From: Cannabis sativa
Lineage: Eukaryota > Streptophyta > Magnoliopsida > Rosales > Cannabaceae
Assembly: GCF_029168945.1 (NCBI RefSeq)
Contig: NW_026870037.1
Coordinates: forward strand, 2,914,001-2,978,000
Length of the DNA stretch: 64,000 bases
Reading direction: 5' to 3'
Positions 10,036 to 22,317 of the stretch are shown in pieces. A program made the position numbers and the translations under genes. Under the pieces are notes generated by a model, which saw only the letters and a program-made list of their open reading frames with translations, did no database searches and had not been told where the DNA came from. Numbering within the stretch: the first letter of the stretch is position 1; each line of letters begins with the position of its first letter.

Positions 10036-12441
10036 TGTAATAACCAAAATATTGGGTTATTATTTTCCGTTATGTTAGATTAGCTATGTCGATGTGGAAT
10101 TAGTTGATTGTTTAGAATATTTATGATAAATGAATTAATGTTAGTTTTCAAAGTTAAATAAATTGTGATACTTTTATAATCATGTGATAATTTTAGCATG
10201 ACAAAATAGTCCATGACAAATATTTATGAAGTGAGTTGAAGAATTGGATATGTTGGAAAATTATTTACGTGGCCTATAGGAATAAAATTTAGTCTTATTA
10301 TTATTTTCTTTAAGTGATATAGGTTGAATTACTTAATTAAATAATAATATCAATAGTAACGATAGTGGCCAAATCGAGTATTAAGGTATAGTTTTGTGAT
10401 ATGTAGCTATGTTGAGAAATTAGAGAGTAGTTTGGACTTATAGCATTGATAGAATTTTAGTGGATTTTCTTTGAATGATATTAAGTATATGGAAGACACT
10501 TGCAAATGGCTTACGTGTAGCATTAAGAATAAAACATGGATGGATGGTATCTTTTGGTTAGTCATCAAGCCAATAAAGACTTGGTCAAATGGTAAGGTGG
10601 CACACTTAGAGCTTATGGAGTAAATAGTTAACAACATATATATAAATAATGCTTATTAATCATGTTTTGTCAATGCATGAAAATAAACTCTCCTTTATTT
10701 TAGTATTGACCGAGTATGAAGGGACCCTTAAACAAATTATTATTTTGAAATACCTTTCAACTTATTTAATTGATTTTAAAATGTAAGGTTACTAGTCAGG
10801 TCGCTAAGGGACGTTAGTGTAGTTAGTTAAAGGGTTATAAATACCACTCAACTCATATACTTCACTCACTTAAGCTCTCTCGTATAATCAATATAATTCT
10901 CTTGTCCTTTGTGTTCTCCATAGATCAAACCATTACTATACACCACCATCTTTCTTCTCACACTTTAAAAGGCCAAGCTCTCTCATCATCACTCTAATTT
11001 CCTCGTACCCTTGTGCTTTGTAGACATAGTCACATATTACTCTACATCCCATATCTTATTCTATATAAGCACTATATATAAGCGAACCATACACCATCAT
11101 TATTTCCCATATCTTCCATAAACTATAATAGTTCCTGCAAATTCAAAAATCATTATCACCTTGTTTCTAAATTTCAAGATCATCTCAAACTATTCGTGTG
11201 CTTACACAAGGCTTGGGCTCGGATAGCTAGATCTCCTTTAAGAACTAAGGTATATTGTTTTGTCATTTGAATTTTCGATCTAGACTCAACGTTAAATTTA
11301 AATAATTATGTCACTATAATATATTATAAAATAAAAATACATGAAAACTAGGTTTTCATAAGAAGATTATTGGTTCTCAAGGATCACTTTTGCAATCAAG
11401 CTAGGATCTCCACAATCGAGGTAAGGAAATTAAGTAGAAAAACATAAGTTTTCTGTATGTAATAACATTCATAGAAAGAGCGAGAATAGTAAAAGAGAAG
11501 TTAACTAAGGTCTTACGCACGACTCTTTATTGTTTGTTATTTAATGTACTGTATAATATATATTTAAATAATATGTTTATAAGATTCATGTTATTTATGT
11601 ATGTTTACAGTATTAGAGCATGACCATTGCTAAAGGTATATATTTAAATAATATATTTATAAGATTCATGTTATTTAAGTATGTATGTAAATAGTGTGTT
11701 TATAAGATTCACATTATTTAATTATGATTGTTATGTTGTTTAAATAATGTATAGTAGTTTGCCATTATTTAAATTAGGTAGATTATAGTTTAGGTGACAT
11801 GGTTTGACCGAGAAGATCATGGTTAAATACTTGACTATTGGGTCTATATGGTAGATAGGGGGTCATTTAGTAGTGGGTACGATTTTACTGAACCCAGCCC
11901 TCCGCCATTTAGTCCAATAGCTCGAGTTTCTTTGCCAAAGTTGGACTCCGGCGTAATCATTATTATGTGATTTAGCTTAGAACCTAGTTATTAGTGACTA
12001 GTGATATCTTTAAGTTTATGTTTTGTTATCTGTCTAAATATGTGCATGTGCATTTTAGTTAGGATTTACTTTTATTTATGTGATTACCTGACACACATTT
12101 CCTTACTGAGTTTAGTAGCTCACCCTTATCAAATTACCATGTGCAGATTAAGGTAACTGAAATTAAGTCTAGAATTCCGGTGGCGAGTGGAACTTTGGAC
12201 GCTTGTGTGTGTGAACTCGCTGAGGTCCATATAACTTTGGGCGGTCTAGGGTGCTCTATTTATTTATTTACGCTATTAAATTTATGTCGCAATTATTTTA
12301 TTATTATTTATTATGTCTTTTGTACAAAAACTGACCAGTTGTGAATATTTTCAAATATTAAATAAAAATGCGACATTATGATATTTCGCGTTTAACGCTT
12401 GTAAATAAAATTAATATCTTTATAAAAGTACGGGCGTTACA
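10036..12441 (+). repeat. 3' LTR of Ty3/gypsy chromovirus
   Basis: Partner of 833-3241, with the same TG...CA ends. It is followed at 12442 by TAACA and then the interrupted copia integrase. The high match between the two LTRs means insertion was recent relative to the decay of the interior. Confidence 0.95.
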
Positions 12442-14479
12442 TAACAAGCACAGCCAAATACTTTTAAAGTAGAGTAATTTGGTTGTTTATAAAATAACTT
12501 GTTCAAAGGGGTTTCATTGGCTATAACTGGGGTAGGAAGTCTATTAATAACATAGCAAGTTGTTCTAACAGCTTCATCCCAAAAAGAGAGAGGCATGAAA
12601 GCTTGGGCAAGTAAGGTGAGACCAGTTTCTATTAGGTGTCTATGTTTTCTCTCAGCAACACCATTTTGTTGGTGAGTGGTAGGAAAATACAGTCTATGGT
12701 TTATGCCATGTTTGATTAGGTAAGGTTCTAAGGCTTGAAATTCACCCCAGTCAGATTGGACAGATAGAAGGGGAAGGTTCAGCTCTTTTTCTATTTGAGC
12801 TCTGAAGTTTATAAATGTTTGTAAAGCTTCAGATTTTACTTTGAGGAGAAACACCCATGTGTATCTAGAGTAGGCATCTATAAAGTGAATATAGTATCTA
12901 TATCCACGAGAGGATAACATAGGTGAGGGTCCCCAAATGTCAGTATGCACAAGCAGAAGAGGTTTGGTAAGAACAGTATGAGATATGGGAAAGGGAAATT
13001 TGTGAATTTTACCTTTATAACAAGCATCACAAAAATCACTCACACCTTTATTTCTATTTGAAATGTTACATTTAGCCATTATGGCTGTTACAACTTTGAC
13101 AGAAGGGTGAGCAAGCTTTTTATGCCACAAAGAAAAGGAAGTACACTGAGAATTGGAATTGAAATTGTTATTAAAAGTTTGAACATTATACAAAGATTTT
13201 GAATTGTTTAATCTGTTGGAAGATGACATACAAAAATGGGTTGGATCTATGACATAAAGCCCATGCTTAAGATGTCCTTCTAGAACAGTCTCCTTCGAAA
13301 CCTAGTCCTTAACAAAACATTTTTGAGGATGAAATTCAAAGGAAAGCATTATTGTCAGTAGCAAATTGAGAGACAGACATTAAATTCTTTTGAATGTGTG
13401 GCACATGCAGCATTCTATTTAGAAATAAGGTTTTATGTGTGTTTGTAGTATGAATGAGGGTATTACCAATGTTTTGGATAGGGAAGCCAGCACCATCACC
13501 CATATGCACATGTTCTTGTCCAAAGTAAGGCTGCTTCTGTGTGAAGTTGGCTGCATTAGCAGTGCAGTGAGCAGTGGCTTCAGAATCAGGGTACCAGGCT
13601 TCATCCACAACACTATCAGCAGTAGCAATGTTGGATGACTGTTTTAGGATGTTTGTTGCTCCTATGCCAAGAAAGTCATAGTTGAATCTTTGATAACATT
13701 TTGCTGCTGTGTGACCAATTCTTGAGCAGAGTTGACAAACTGGTTTAGAGGCATTGGTTAGAGATTGATGTAAAGAAGAATTGGCAAGAGGTTGACCACG
13801 AACCTGACCAGTATTTGTTTGAGGAAACATATTTGATGGACAAGATTTGTTTGGAACAACATAAGGATTCCAAGAACCTTTGCCAATGTTGTTGTGATCA
13901 TTCAAGTTTGTGGTATCTGCATTGTGAGAAAATGATGTAGAACTTTGTGGTTTTTGTCGAAAACCACGATTAGTAGCAAGATAATAGAATTAAGTTCTTT
14001 AGTGTGAGTATCCATTCTATGTTCTTAAGACAAGAGTAATGTTTCAATTTTAGCAATAGAGTACTCATCATTTCTAGAGTTAACAGAAATAACAAAGGTA
14101 TCATAAATCGAGGGCAATCCTTTAAAGATAGATGAAACATGTTCTTTGGTGGAAATTTTGTGGCCAACAGACTCAAGATGATCCACAAGAGTCTTGATTC
14201 AAAGTAAGTATTCATTAACAGATTGAGAACCTTTCTTGCAATTCTAAAGTTGAGTAGTATAAAGATCGATTTTAGCTGAGGTTTGAGTAACGAAATATAC
14301 CTCTAGCATTTTCTAGATTTAAGCAGATGTTTCAGCACCAACAATTCGAGTGAGAACACCATTAGACATGGAGGACAACAACCACGAGTATAATAGTTGA
14401 TCCTATACTTCCCAGTCTGTAAATTGGGGATTAATCTGATGTCAAACTTCATCTTCTTGAGTAAGATATTTTCATAGAG
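12442..14479 (-). pseudogene. Ty1/copia gag (C-terminal part), protease and integrase (upstream half of split element)
   Basis: Minus strand, right to left. A UBN2-type gag remnant (about 14470-13910, several frames). The CCHC zinc knuckle CQLCSRIGHTAAKC with the Cys/His spacing CX2CX4HX4C (about 13740-13695). A protease-like start WYPDSEATAHCT, in which the usual D-S-G catalytic triad reads DSE. The GAG-pre-integrase block LWHKKLAHPSVKVVTAIM, zinc ligands FCDACYKGK, and the integrase core with HTDIWGPSP, VQSDWGEF (one Gly shorter than the usual SD.GGEF) and NGVAERKHRHLIE. Coding stops mid-domain at FGCACY, where the gypsy LTR begins, and continues at 832. Frame breaks near 13320 and 13910. 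Confidence 0.92.
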
Positions 14480-14484
14480 GTTGA

Positions 14485-16377
14485 TGTTGGAAATTATTTT
14501 ACCAGGATCTTAGATCTACTCACAAGTATGTTGATTAACACCCTAAATATGAACTTTCTAAAACGATGAAATAAACACATATAAAGTTAAAGAAACCTTA
14601 CATTGGGTGCAGCGGAATATAATGACTCATACATTCGGATATCTAGCCCTTGATTCCTTTACGTAGCGAGCATTATCAATATACGAACTTGGATCTCTTT
14701 CTCTGAATCTTTGATGCTGAAACCTCCTTCTTGCTGAAAGTCTTTCTTCACGATCTTCCTCACTATGATTGAGGTATCACTTGATGTGTGTGGGCACTAC
14801 TCAAATCACTAAGGATTTCGAAATTCTAAGGAAGAAGAGAGAGAGTGGTCAGCTAAAGATAGGGAGAGAGAAGGCTCAGTTTTTTCTGATTCAGAAAGTC
14901 TGAAGAAAAGTGTAATTTTCCTGAAGCCTTCACTATCTATTTATAGCATTCCACTAGGGTTAGTTTGAATTATATGGCATTAAAATAATGAAAAAATCAA
15001 CTTAAAATAGCTACAAAGGTGGCCGGCCAAGCATTAGTGGATTGGGCCTTGGGTTTTGCAATTTTGCAATTTTAACACCTTTTGTATCTGATTTTCTCAA
15101 AAAATACCAATTTCCTAATTCAACCATTTAAATGCCAATTCTAACTATTTAATAACTATAAATAATTATTAAATAATATTGTCATTTATCATATTTATTA
15201 ATTGAACCATACAAAGTATCATAATTAACAAATATGCCCCTATAAACTCTTTCTTTACAATTTCGCCCTTACTTAGTGAAAAATTCACAAATAGACATAG
15301 TCTAATTTGAGAATTATAATTGATTAATCAAAACCAATTACATGAGTCTTACAAGCAATATTATCTCAACTAGTGGGGGGACCATGGGTCTATATAACCA
15401 AGCTTCCAATAAGTAGATCAAGAATTTAGCACTAAAATTCACTAACTTATTAATTCTTCGTTGAATCCACGCATAGAACTTAGAATTGCACTCTCAGTAT
15501 ATAGAATGCTCTATATGTTCCACCATATAGACACATCATTAGTTATCCATTGTTATAATCCTAATGTGATCAATGATCCTCTATATGAATGATCTACACT
15601 GTAAAGGGATTAAATTACCGTTACACCCTACAATGTATTTATTCCTTAAAACACTTGACCCCGTATAAATGATATTTCAGCTTATGTGAAATGAGTACTC
15701 CACCATTTATGTTCGTTTGGTCAAGCTCGAAGGAGATCATCCTTTGCTTACTATTCTCCAAATAGAAGCTATAGATTCCATGTTTATGATAGCGCTCCCA
15801 CTCAATTGCACTACCGTGTTCCCAAAAAGTACGTATCACCCTGACCAAAAGGTAGGCTTAACTAACAATTCAAGGAACACGAATAGCCTTTCAAGATTGA
15901 GCCTAATCATAACAGGATTAAGATCATTTGATCTAGGATCAACTAGGCGATATTGACTTGAATAGATTTTACGGTAAGTTTAATTAAATCTAAGTCAAAG
16001 TTCAATATCGGTCCCTTCCGATGCATACTCCATGCATCCAACCTGAGCTTTACTTTAACCAATGCTCTGGAAAGAACATAGCACTTCTCCAAATGCAAGT
16101 AAACTCTTGTTGTAGATTATCATATCAGTAAAACCCTGTGTCTGATAAATCTAGGAAACTTTATTCACATAGTCATGTTTACTTTCCAATGTGTTGACGG
16201 CACAATAAACAGGATCAAGTATGTGAAAAGGGTTTCAGATGAATTTATACATTATGTACATATAATCATGAAATAAATCATATGAACCATGCAACATTAA
16301 ATGTTATTTCTGATCTATATTAATAAGTAAATCTGATTATATTGAAATGAGTTTTATTTAGGGCATAAAACCCAACA
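14485..16377 (-). repeat. Solo LTR of a copia family, with perfect 5-bp duplication
   Basis: 1893 bp, TG...CA ends. It is flanked by GTTGA on both sides (14480-14484 and 16378-16382), and no internal sequence is attached. On the minus strand it starts TGTTGGGTTTTATGCCC, as does the LTR at 60047. A TATAAATAG box lies near 14936-14944 (minus strand). It splits the gag of the outer copia element: gag N-terminal coding is at 16383-16620 and resumes left of 14480. The usual origin is recombination between the two LTRs of a full element. Confidence 0.93.
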
Positions 16378-16382
16378 GTTGA

Positions 16383-16625
16383 TGAGTGTCAGATATGAAT
16401 TGTTGGAGACGATGACCTCTGGTGGCAGAAAGAAGTTGAGGACGCCATAATAGGAAGTTGTTATCATCAAGTTTAACTGAAACTTTATAGGAGAAAACAA
16501 CAGGGGTGAAATTGGTAGTTGTTGAAGAAGTTATGGCAGAAAGAAAAGAAACGAAATGAAAAACAGATTATGGAAACAGAAGGAAGGTCTGGAATGGCAG
16601 AAGCAAAAAAATTGTTGTGATACCA
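16383..16625 (-). pseudogene. Copia gag N-terminus and primer binding site
   Basis: On the minus strand a gag start reads VSVKLDDNNFLLWRPQLLSA, the common copia gag N-terminal block K-L-x-x-x-N-F-x-x-W. Just upstream of the coding part, at 16625-16613, TGGTATCACAAC starts as a tRNA-Met primer site and then deviates from the usual TGGTATCAGAGC. Confidence 0.8.
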
Positions 16626-16780
16626 TGTTGAATATAGAGAAGTAAAAAAAAATCATTGAATTGATTGAAGAGCACAACTCTTTATATACAATACAATATA
16701 GAGAGTTAGTTAGGCTAAAGCACTTAACTAACATGATAGCTAAGCAACTAATCTAACTAACTTTAACTAACTGCTTAACA
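16626..16780 (-). repeat. Short 5' LTR of the outer copia element
   Basis: 155 bp. Read on the minus strand it begins TGTTAAGCAGTTAG, contains the TATA-like TATATAAAG, and ends TATTCAACA, immediately before the primer site. Small LTRs of this size are usual in some copia lineages. The partner LTR would be left of the window, so a duplication cannot be checked. Confidence 0.8.
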
Positions 16781-16839
16781 ACTATGTGTCTCAACTTTCA
16801 CCAAGCACAATTGACTCTCAGTCACCTATACACTATTAA

Positions 16840-17522
16840 TGGGAGTGATTGAAATTACTTAAATATGTGGCAAGTTATTACTGGCTATCAAGAATCTTCA
16901 ATGAAAGTTAATTGGGCCTTGGCTTTTATATATAGACAACGTCAAGTTATTTCGAGTTGGGACAAGGGAAAAAGATGAGAAGAGGTTATGAAATAGAGTG
17001 AATAAATGAGAGAAGAACCAATTAAGTTTTGAGTGTTTCAGTATTTTGTGATCTCTATGTAAGTTGAGTGTTTTCACTAAGAGAATTGAATGTTTCTTCA
17101 TGTGAGCCTCTCCAAGAGAGTTTAGTGTTCACCCATGCAAGTTTCTCTTCGAGAGTTTGTGTTTCTCCATGTGAGTTTTGGGTTCCCTCTAAAGGAGTTG
17201 AGATGATTTTGATGTACTATTATGAGCTGAGTTTTTAAGAACTCTTTGTAACTCTATTCTTGAAAGTTGAAAGTAATAAAGAAAAATGCATAGTGCTTGT
17301 TCCCTCCTAGAGTAGACTCAATTGAGTTCGAACCACATAATATGCATTTTTCATATCCAATACCATTTGTGTAATTCACAATTTCATCTGACAACAATGT
17401 CTGTGCTTTTGTTCATTTAAGCATAAGTATTAGTTTTGAATCTTGATTTGCTTTATACTTTTGATTCATTCTCTATTTAATTTGATGTTCTTGATTAGTA
17501 TGATTTGTATTAAATCACAACA
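16840..17522 (+). repeat. 5' LTR of another copia-like element (start uncertain)
   Basis: Ends ...AAATCACAACA at 17522 and is followed by TAGTATCAGAGCC (17525-17537), a one-base variant of the tRNA-Met primer site. The start TGGGAGTGATTG at 16840 is a guess from the TG end. A TATATATAG near 16927 could be its TATA box. The open frame at 16898-17101 on the other strand is chance. Confidence 0.65.
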
Positions 17523-17537
17523 AATAGTATCAGAGCC

Positions 17538-18341
17538 TAGGTGGGGGTTGACTTTTCAAGAACCAAGGTGGAGTTTTGAGAGAATTTAAAGAATCAAGAA
17601 TAATTTCTACAAGTTTTGAGGTGAATAAGTTCAATTGAAAAAATGTAGCCTTTGGAAGAGCAAAATGACGACTTTGTTAGTGCAACAAAGAATTTCGGAA
17701 GCCATTGATAGCAAGGCTCTTTTTGGTCTTGGTAAGATAAGAAGAAACAACGAAAAATATTCAAGTCAAAGCATATAGTGTTATTTTACCTGGTCCGAAT
17801 TAGAGTAAAATGATGGTTTGGAAAGAAATTTGTCCATAAATCTTAAAATTTGTGAAGATGTTGCGTTCAAAGAAGATCCCACCTAAGATTGCATCTTAAA
17901 TGCTAAAAATGTGGATGAAGGTATTAACCATGAGCAAGGAACTTGCAACAATGGGGCGGTTGCCAGGGATTTTAAAGATCAAGTGCTAGTTTCATAATGT
18001 TTTCTATGACGGGAATTATGACCCTGTAAGCATCGACCTTACGGAATGGCTTCCTCCTCTTTTGTGGAGGATTGAGAATTCACCTATTCCTTGATAAAAA
18101 TTAAATTATCTTAATTGAATTTATAGCACGTTTACTACACAGTATTCAGAATCGAAATAAATTAATAGAAAAATGTAACAAAATAAATGAAGAATAATTG
18201 AAATTAATATTTGTAATATGTTATTTACTAAAATTGTTTGAAAATTAAATAATTTAATAATGATTTATCTTATTTACTTTATCAAAAAACGTAATCAAAT
18301 GCTTAAATTGACTAAATTTCCCTTTTGAGTTAAACTATAAC
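17538..18341 (+). other. Decayed internal sequence of the copia-like element, then AT-rich spacer
   Basis: 17640-18090 contains coding-like text in mixed frames (for example NVDEGINHEQGTCNNGAVAR near 17910-17970), following the primer site and so expected to be gag, but I cannot match it to a gag domain. From about 18100 to 18341 the sequence is AT-rich and I see nothing in it. Confidence 0.35.
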
Positions 18342-18386
18342 ATATGGCAATTATTTTTTTTTTTTTGAAAAGAATATGGCAATTAT
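18342..18386 (-). repeat. Minimal LINE-tail insertion abutting the Helitron 5' end
   Basis: ATATGGCAATTAT occurs at 18342-18354 and 18374-18386. Between the copies lie only a T run and GAAAAGA. The complement, TCTTTTC followed by poly-A, matches the last bases of the full LINE at 34236-34256. The shared final T makes the duplication 12 or 13 bp. The right copy ends on the first base of the Helitron. Confidence 0.8.
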
Positions 18387-19843
18387 CTTACCTAATATAT
18401 AAAATGCCTATATAACAGTTTTTCTTGTGCACTTAACAGAATATACCAAAAGTTTAACAGAATATACCACAAAAAAGTTATCTTTAACAGACACCTATTC
18501 AATTTAAACCAGAATAGTTGAGAAAATTAAAAAAAAAAAACTAAACAAAAAAAAAATAAAAACGTGCTATCTTCAAAAGACCCAATTAAAAAATATTACA
18601 CATACACGACCCATTTCAAAAAAATTTACAAAACAACATAACTATTGGGAAGATACCTATTCACATAAGCACCCATTCAATTACACAATTTATATATCAA
18701 AAATGACACATCTTTGCAATAGTTTTAAAGAAAAAAAAAACTTTGTTTGCTGGCATTAATTTGCAGTTATTATTGGAGCCTTCCAGATTAATTTCGACTG
18801 ATTGTTGAAGCTTTATAATCTTCTAAAATCTTCAAAGTTCTCACGATCTGTACAGGTATTATTGAAAGAAAGAGATTGACAGAAATTTCATTTTATGTAT
18901 GTGTGTCTCCATCTTTACCATTACTATTTGTATTTCTCATCTTAATCCCTATATTGTTTATATTTGTATTTGTTTGTGTTTGGTGTTGTTGCTGATTTTC
19001 GGATTTGGTGTGTAGAGATTAGGTCGAAGGTTGTGAAAGTTTTCTGGGTTATTGTTTTCGGGTAGAAGTGAGAAGAGAAAAATTAAGAACCCTAACCCAT
19101 AGGTGTGTACAAAAGAGAAATAAGAAAAAAACCTAGAAAACCGTAATATTTCCTTACTGTTTTTAGAAGAAATTTATAAGAGAAAAGAAAGCATAAGAAC
19201 CCATTACAACAATATAACCCTGCCATTAGAGTGAAAAGAAGAAGTAGAGAAAGAAATATTAGAAACTCTAACCTAGAATTTATTTTGAGCTCCTGCTTTT
19301 TTGTGTTGAAGAGAGAAAAAGGATTTTGAAAGAATTTGAATATTCTTTTGACAATAGTGGCTGCCGTAGGAATAGTTTTAGGATTTGAATGATATATGTT
19401 TCTTTCCTTTATATACTAGGTTTAGTTTAGAGTTTCACTTATTGGGCTGATGCTATTCTTACTGGGCTGAAAATTAAAGAAAAGAGTCATTGGGTTGCTT
19501 TATATATGTATATAATATAGAGAAAATTATATCATAATACGAACTTTTGAAAAAAATTTATGAAAATACGCTTAATTATTTTAATCTACTATTTTTTTAA
19601 AATAAACGGGTAGGTGTGTACCGAAAATCAATATTTTTCTTTTGCTAGCCACCGAGAATCAGAAATTCTCTATTTTGTTTTTATCTCTTAGAGAGATATT
19701 AGTGTTGTTTTTTTAAACTCTCTTATTTTTTTAACAATGACTTTTTTATTTATTATCTTTTGTCTTTTTCTCTATTTTTTTTTTAAAGACAAGTTTGTTA
19801 ATAAATCCAAAGCCCTAAACCCTATAGTTAATAAATCTTAAAA

Positions 19844-22182
19844 ATGACAGAATTAACCAATATGGAGACTACAATCAATAATATCAATCCAACAAAGTAA
19901 CTAGAAAGCAAAGATGATCGTTGGTTATAAGTCATTGGTGCATACAAGTCCATACAAACATAAAAAATATCAAAAGTTAACTCTTATTGATACAAAGGTA
20001 AATTAATTTATTTAATACTTAATTGAACATTAAATATTATTTTTTAAATTTCATATATTTAATTGAAATTGAATACTTACTTTAACACGGGAAAATAAAG
20101 TAGAAGCTACAATTTTTGAATTTGATATCGACACTTGGAAAGATACATTAAATATGTATCAATGGTATTACATCAGTAATGCACGTGTTACTAAAGCACA
20201 TGACCATTTTAAATACAAAGATATTATCCATATCAATGGATAATCACCTGTACAACAAAAATAGAAGAATTGACAAAAAATGAAGACAAAAACTAACAAC
20301 CAGAGTACAAAATAGTCAACTTTAATGACTTAGACCCCTACATATCTTCTAAAGAAGACATTGGTAATTATATATTAATATACTTAATATATTTTATTTT
20401 TATGAAGTTTTTTTATTAAATCTAAACAAAATTAATAATCAAAATGCAAATATATTAGTCGTCGCAATACAAGTCAAGGAACCAAAAGATGTAACAACAA
20501 CCTATGGAATAAAAAGAATACAAGAAATATATTTGATTGATAAGAGGTAAAAAAACAAACTTAACTAAACTAAATTTAAATTCCTAATAAAATAAATTAA
20601 ATTTCTAAATTATATTATATAAACTTAACAAATATTTATAATGTTTAGTTTCAAGCCAATTTGTTTAACCATGTGGGGTCGCTTTGTCAATGATGAAGCC
20701 CAAAAAATATCGGACATGATTGATGAAAAACCAATCATACTTGCAACAAATATATCTGTAAAACCATTCAAAGGTAATTACTACAATTATATATATATAT
20801 TTATACCACAGGAAAATCACAGGCACAGCATGTGCAATAGATTTATATTTATATATAATTACTTTTATATTTAAGTTATAAAATATGTAACTGTAAAATT
20901 TATATAAAAAAAAAAAATTATATAGTATAATAAAAAGAAAGAAATATAAATTTTCGAAATAAGTTTTAGGAGTATTAATTTCACTATATTTTATATCAAA
21001 ACTTTTATATATATTCAATGAAATTTATAAATATATATTAATAATTAGTAATACACCAATAACAGTAATTTATACAGAAATTTTAATTTATTGGGTAGAT
21101 TTTATAGATAATAATTTATTCATTCATTGTTTTAATTTTATATAAGGCTTAACTTTGTCAACGATAAAAATGACTAACGTCATAATCAATCCACGACTAC
21201 AACAAGCAAGAACAATGAAAAAATGGTAAATTATTAAATAAACTAAATTTGTTATATTATCGAATAAACCACTAATAAAAAATTACAACATACAATTACT
21301 TATAACAATATATTATTATAACATTTCTCAGGGCAGAGAAGAATAAATTAAAAATAAAAAATATAATTGTAAAAAGTTGTACATATCCATCAGCCTCTTC
21401 ATCATCAGTTGGAATTAAAGAAATTGTAAAGATCGGAAATATCCAATATTTAATGACAGCATTACAACCAACAGATGTAAAATTTACTTTCCATATATTA
21501 ATAATTATATCTAAAAATATTGCTAACTATTTTATATAATTTAATTATTTAGATTGCAAAATTCTGGATACAAGAAAAAGTTGTTATTACAAATTTATCA
21601 CAATCATTCTACTACATGTCATGTCCTGGATGTAACAAAGGAGCTCAAAAAAACTACAATGAAAGATTCTTTGTTTATGTGGATATGAATCAACAGCTAC
21701 ACTACGGTACCTATCTAATCTAATAAATATAAATATCAAACATATATTTAAAATAGAATATTAATATATATATATATATAAAAATTGTACTATATTTGCA
21801 GTGCAAGAATATATGCTCAAATAAATGACGATACTGAAAGCGTATCTGTAATTATGTTTGGTCATGAAGCAGAACAAGTTTTGGGTTGTTATGCAACAAA
21901 AATAATAGAATATTCTGAAGAGGTATAGTTTCAATTTACACATATTTATTTCTTTATATACTAAAAAAAATAATAAATAAAAACTAATATCAACTTTTAT
22001 AATTTATTTCTTAAGAAAAGAATAAATATATTGAAAATTTTATAAACGAATTGACAACTAAGTATTGGATACTACAAATTTATGCTGACCAAGAGAAGAT
22101 GAAGACTCAAAAATATAAAAATTTCAATGTATACTCAATTGAAGAAGCAAAACAAGAAAAAGTTACTAATTCTTCATCTTAA
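19844..22182 (+). pseudogene. Replication protein A large-subunit-like gene (RPA70/RPA1-like), spliced, one probable frameshift
   Basis: RPA70 binds single-stranded DNA through OB folds. An upstream exon at 20090-20240 (FDIDTWKDTLNMYQWYYISN) precedes a DBD-B-like OB fold, LTMWGRFVNDEAQK...ILATNISVKPFKG (20641-20776). Next come LTLST...VIINPRLQQART (21147-21230) and DBD-C with YYMSCPGCNKGAQ (21620-21650). Introns have GT-AG ends and matching phases (20776/21147, 21230/21332, 21480/21555). Within the zinc finger the frame must change: after RF the next Cys pair (CLCGYES) is one base out, at a T run 21670-21672. The last exons run ARIYAQINDDTESVSVIMFG to a stop at 22180-22182. Plant Helitrons are known to carry RPA1-like genes. 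The start codon (19844) and 5' exons are uncertain. Confidence 0.75.
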
Positions 22183-22290
22183 ATTATAAATAACATAAAA
22201 CTAATATTTTATGAATTAGATATTTAATGTAATACTTTAAAATATTTAAACATCTTATGTAAAAAAAATAGAACTTATAATGAAACACAA

Positions 22291-22317
22291 CGTGCTTTGC
22301 ACGTAGTTTCCGCCTAG
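22291..22317 (+). terminator. Helitron 3' hairpin and CTAG end
   Basis: A five-pair stem CGTGC/GCACG with a TTT loop, then 10 spacer bases and CTAG. In rolling-circle transposition this structure ends strand transfer. Confidence 0.85.

Larger units (their letters stand above)
18386..22317 (+). mobile_element. Non-autonomous Helitron carrying an RPA70-like gene
   Basis: Starts TCTTACC after an A and ends CTAG before a T, as expected for Helitron insertion between A and T with no target duplication. Eleven bases before the CTAG is a stem-loop, CGTGC-TTT-GCACG (22291-22303), the Helitron 3' terminator. The subterminal AGTTTAACAGAATATACC near 18450 recurs in the short Helitron at 25309-26104. 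I find no Rep/helicase coding, so it would move in trans. The only gene-like content is the RPA-like gene. 18.7-19.5 kb looks like promoter or UTR sequence (pyrimidine-rich, GT/AG boundaries) without a recognised frame. Confidence 0.82.

Noticed and set aside
20665..21018. 117-aa minus-strand frame
   Set aside because: AT-rich shadow of the RPA-like exon and intron; Tyr/Phe/Ile-biased composition only.
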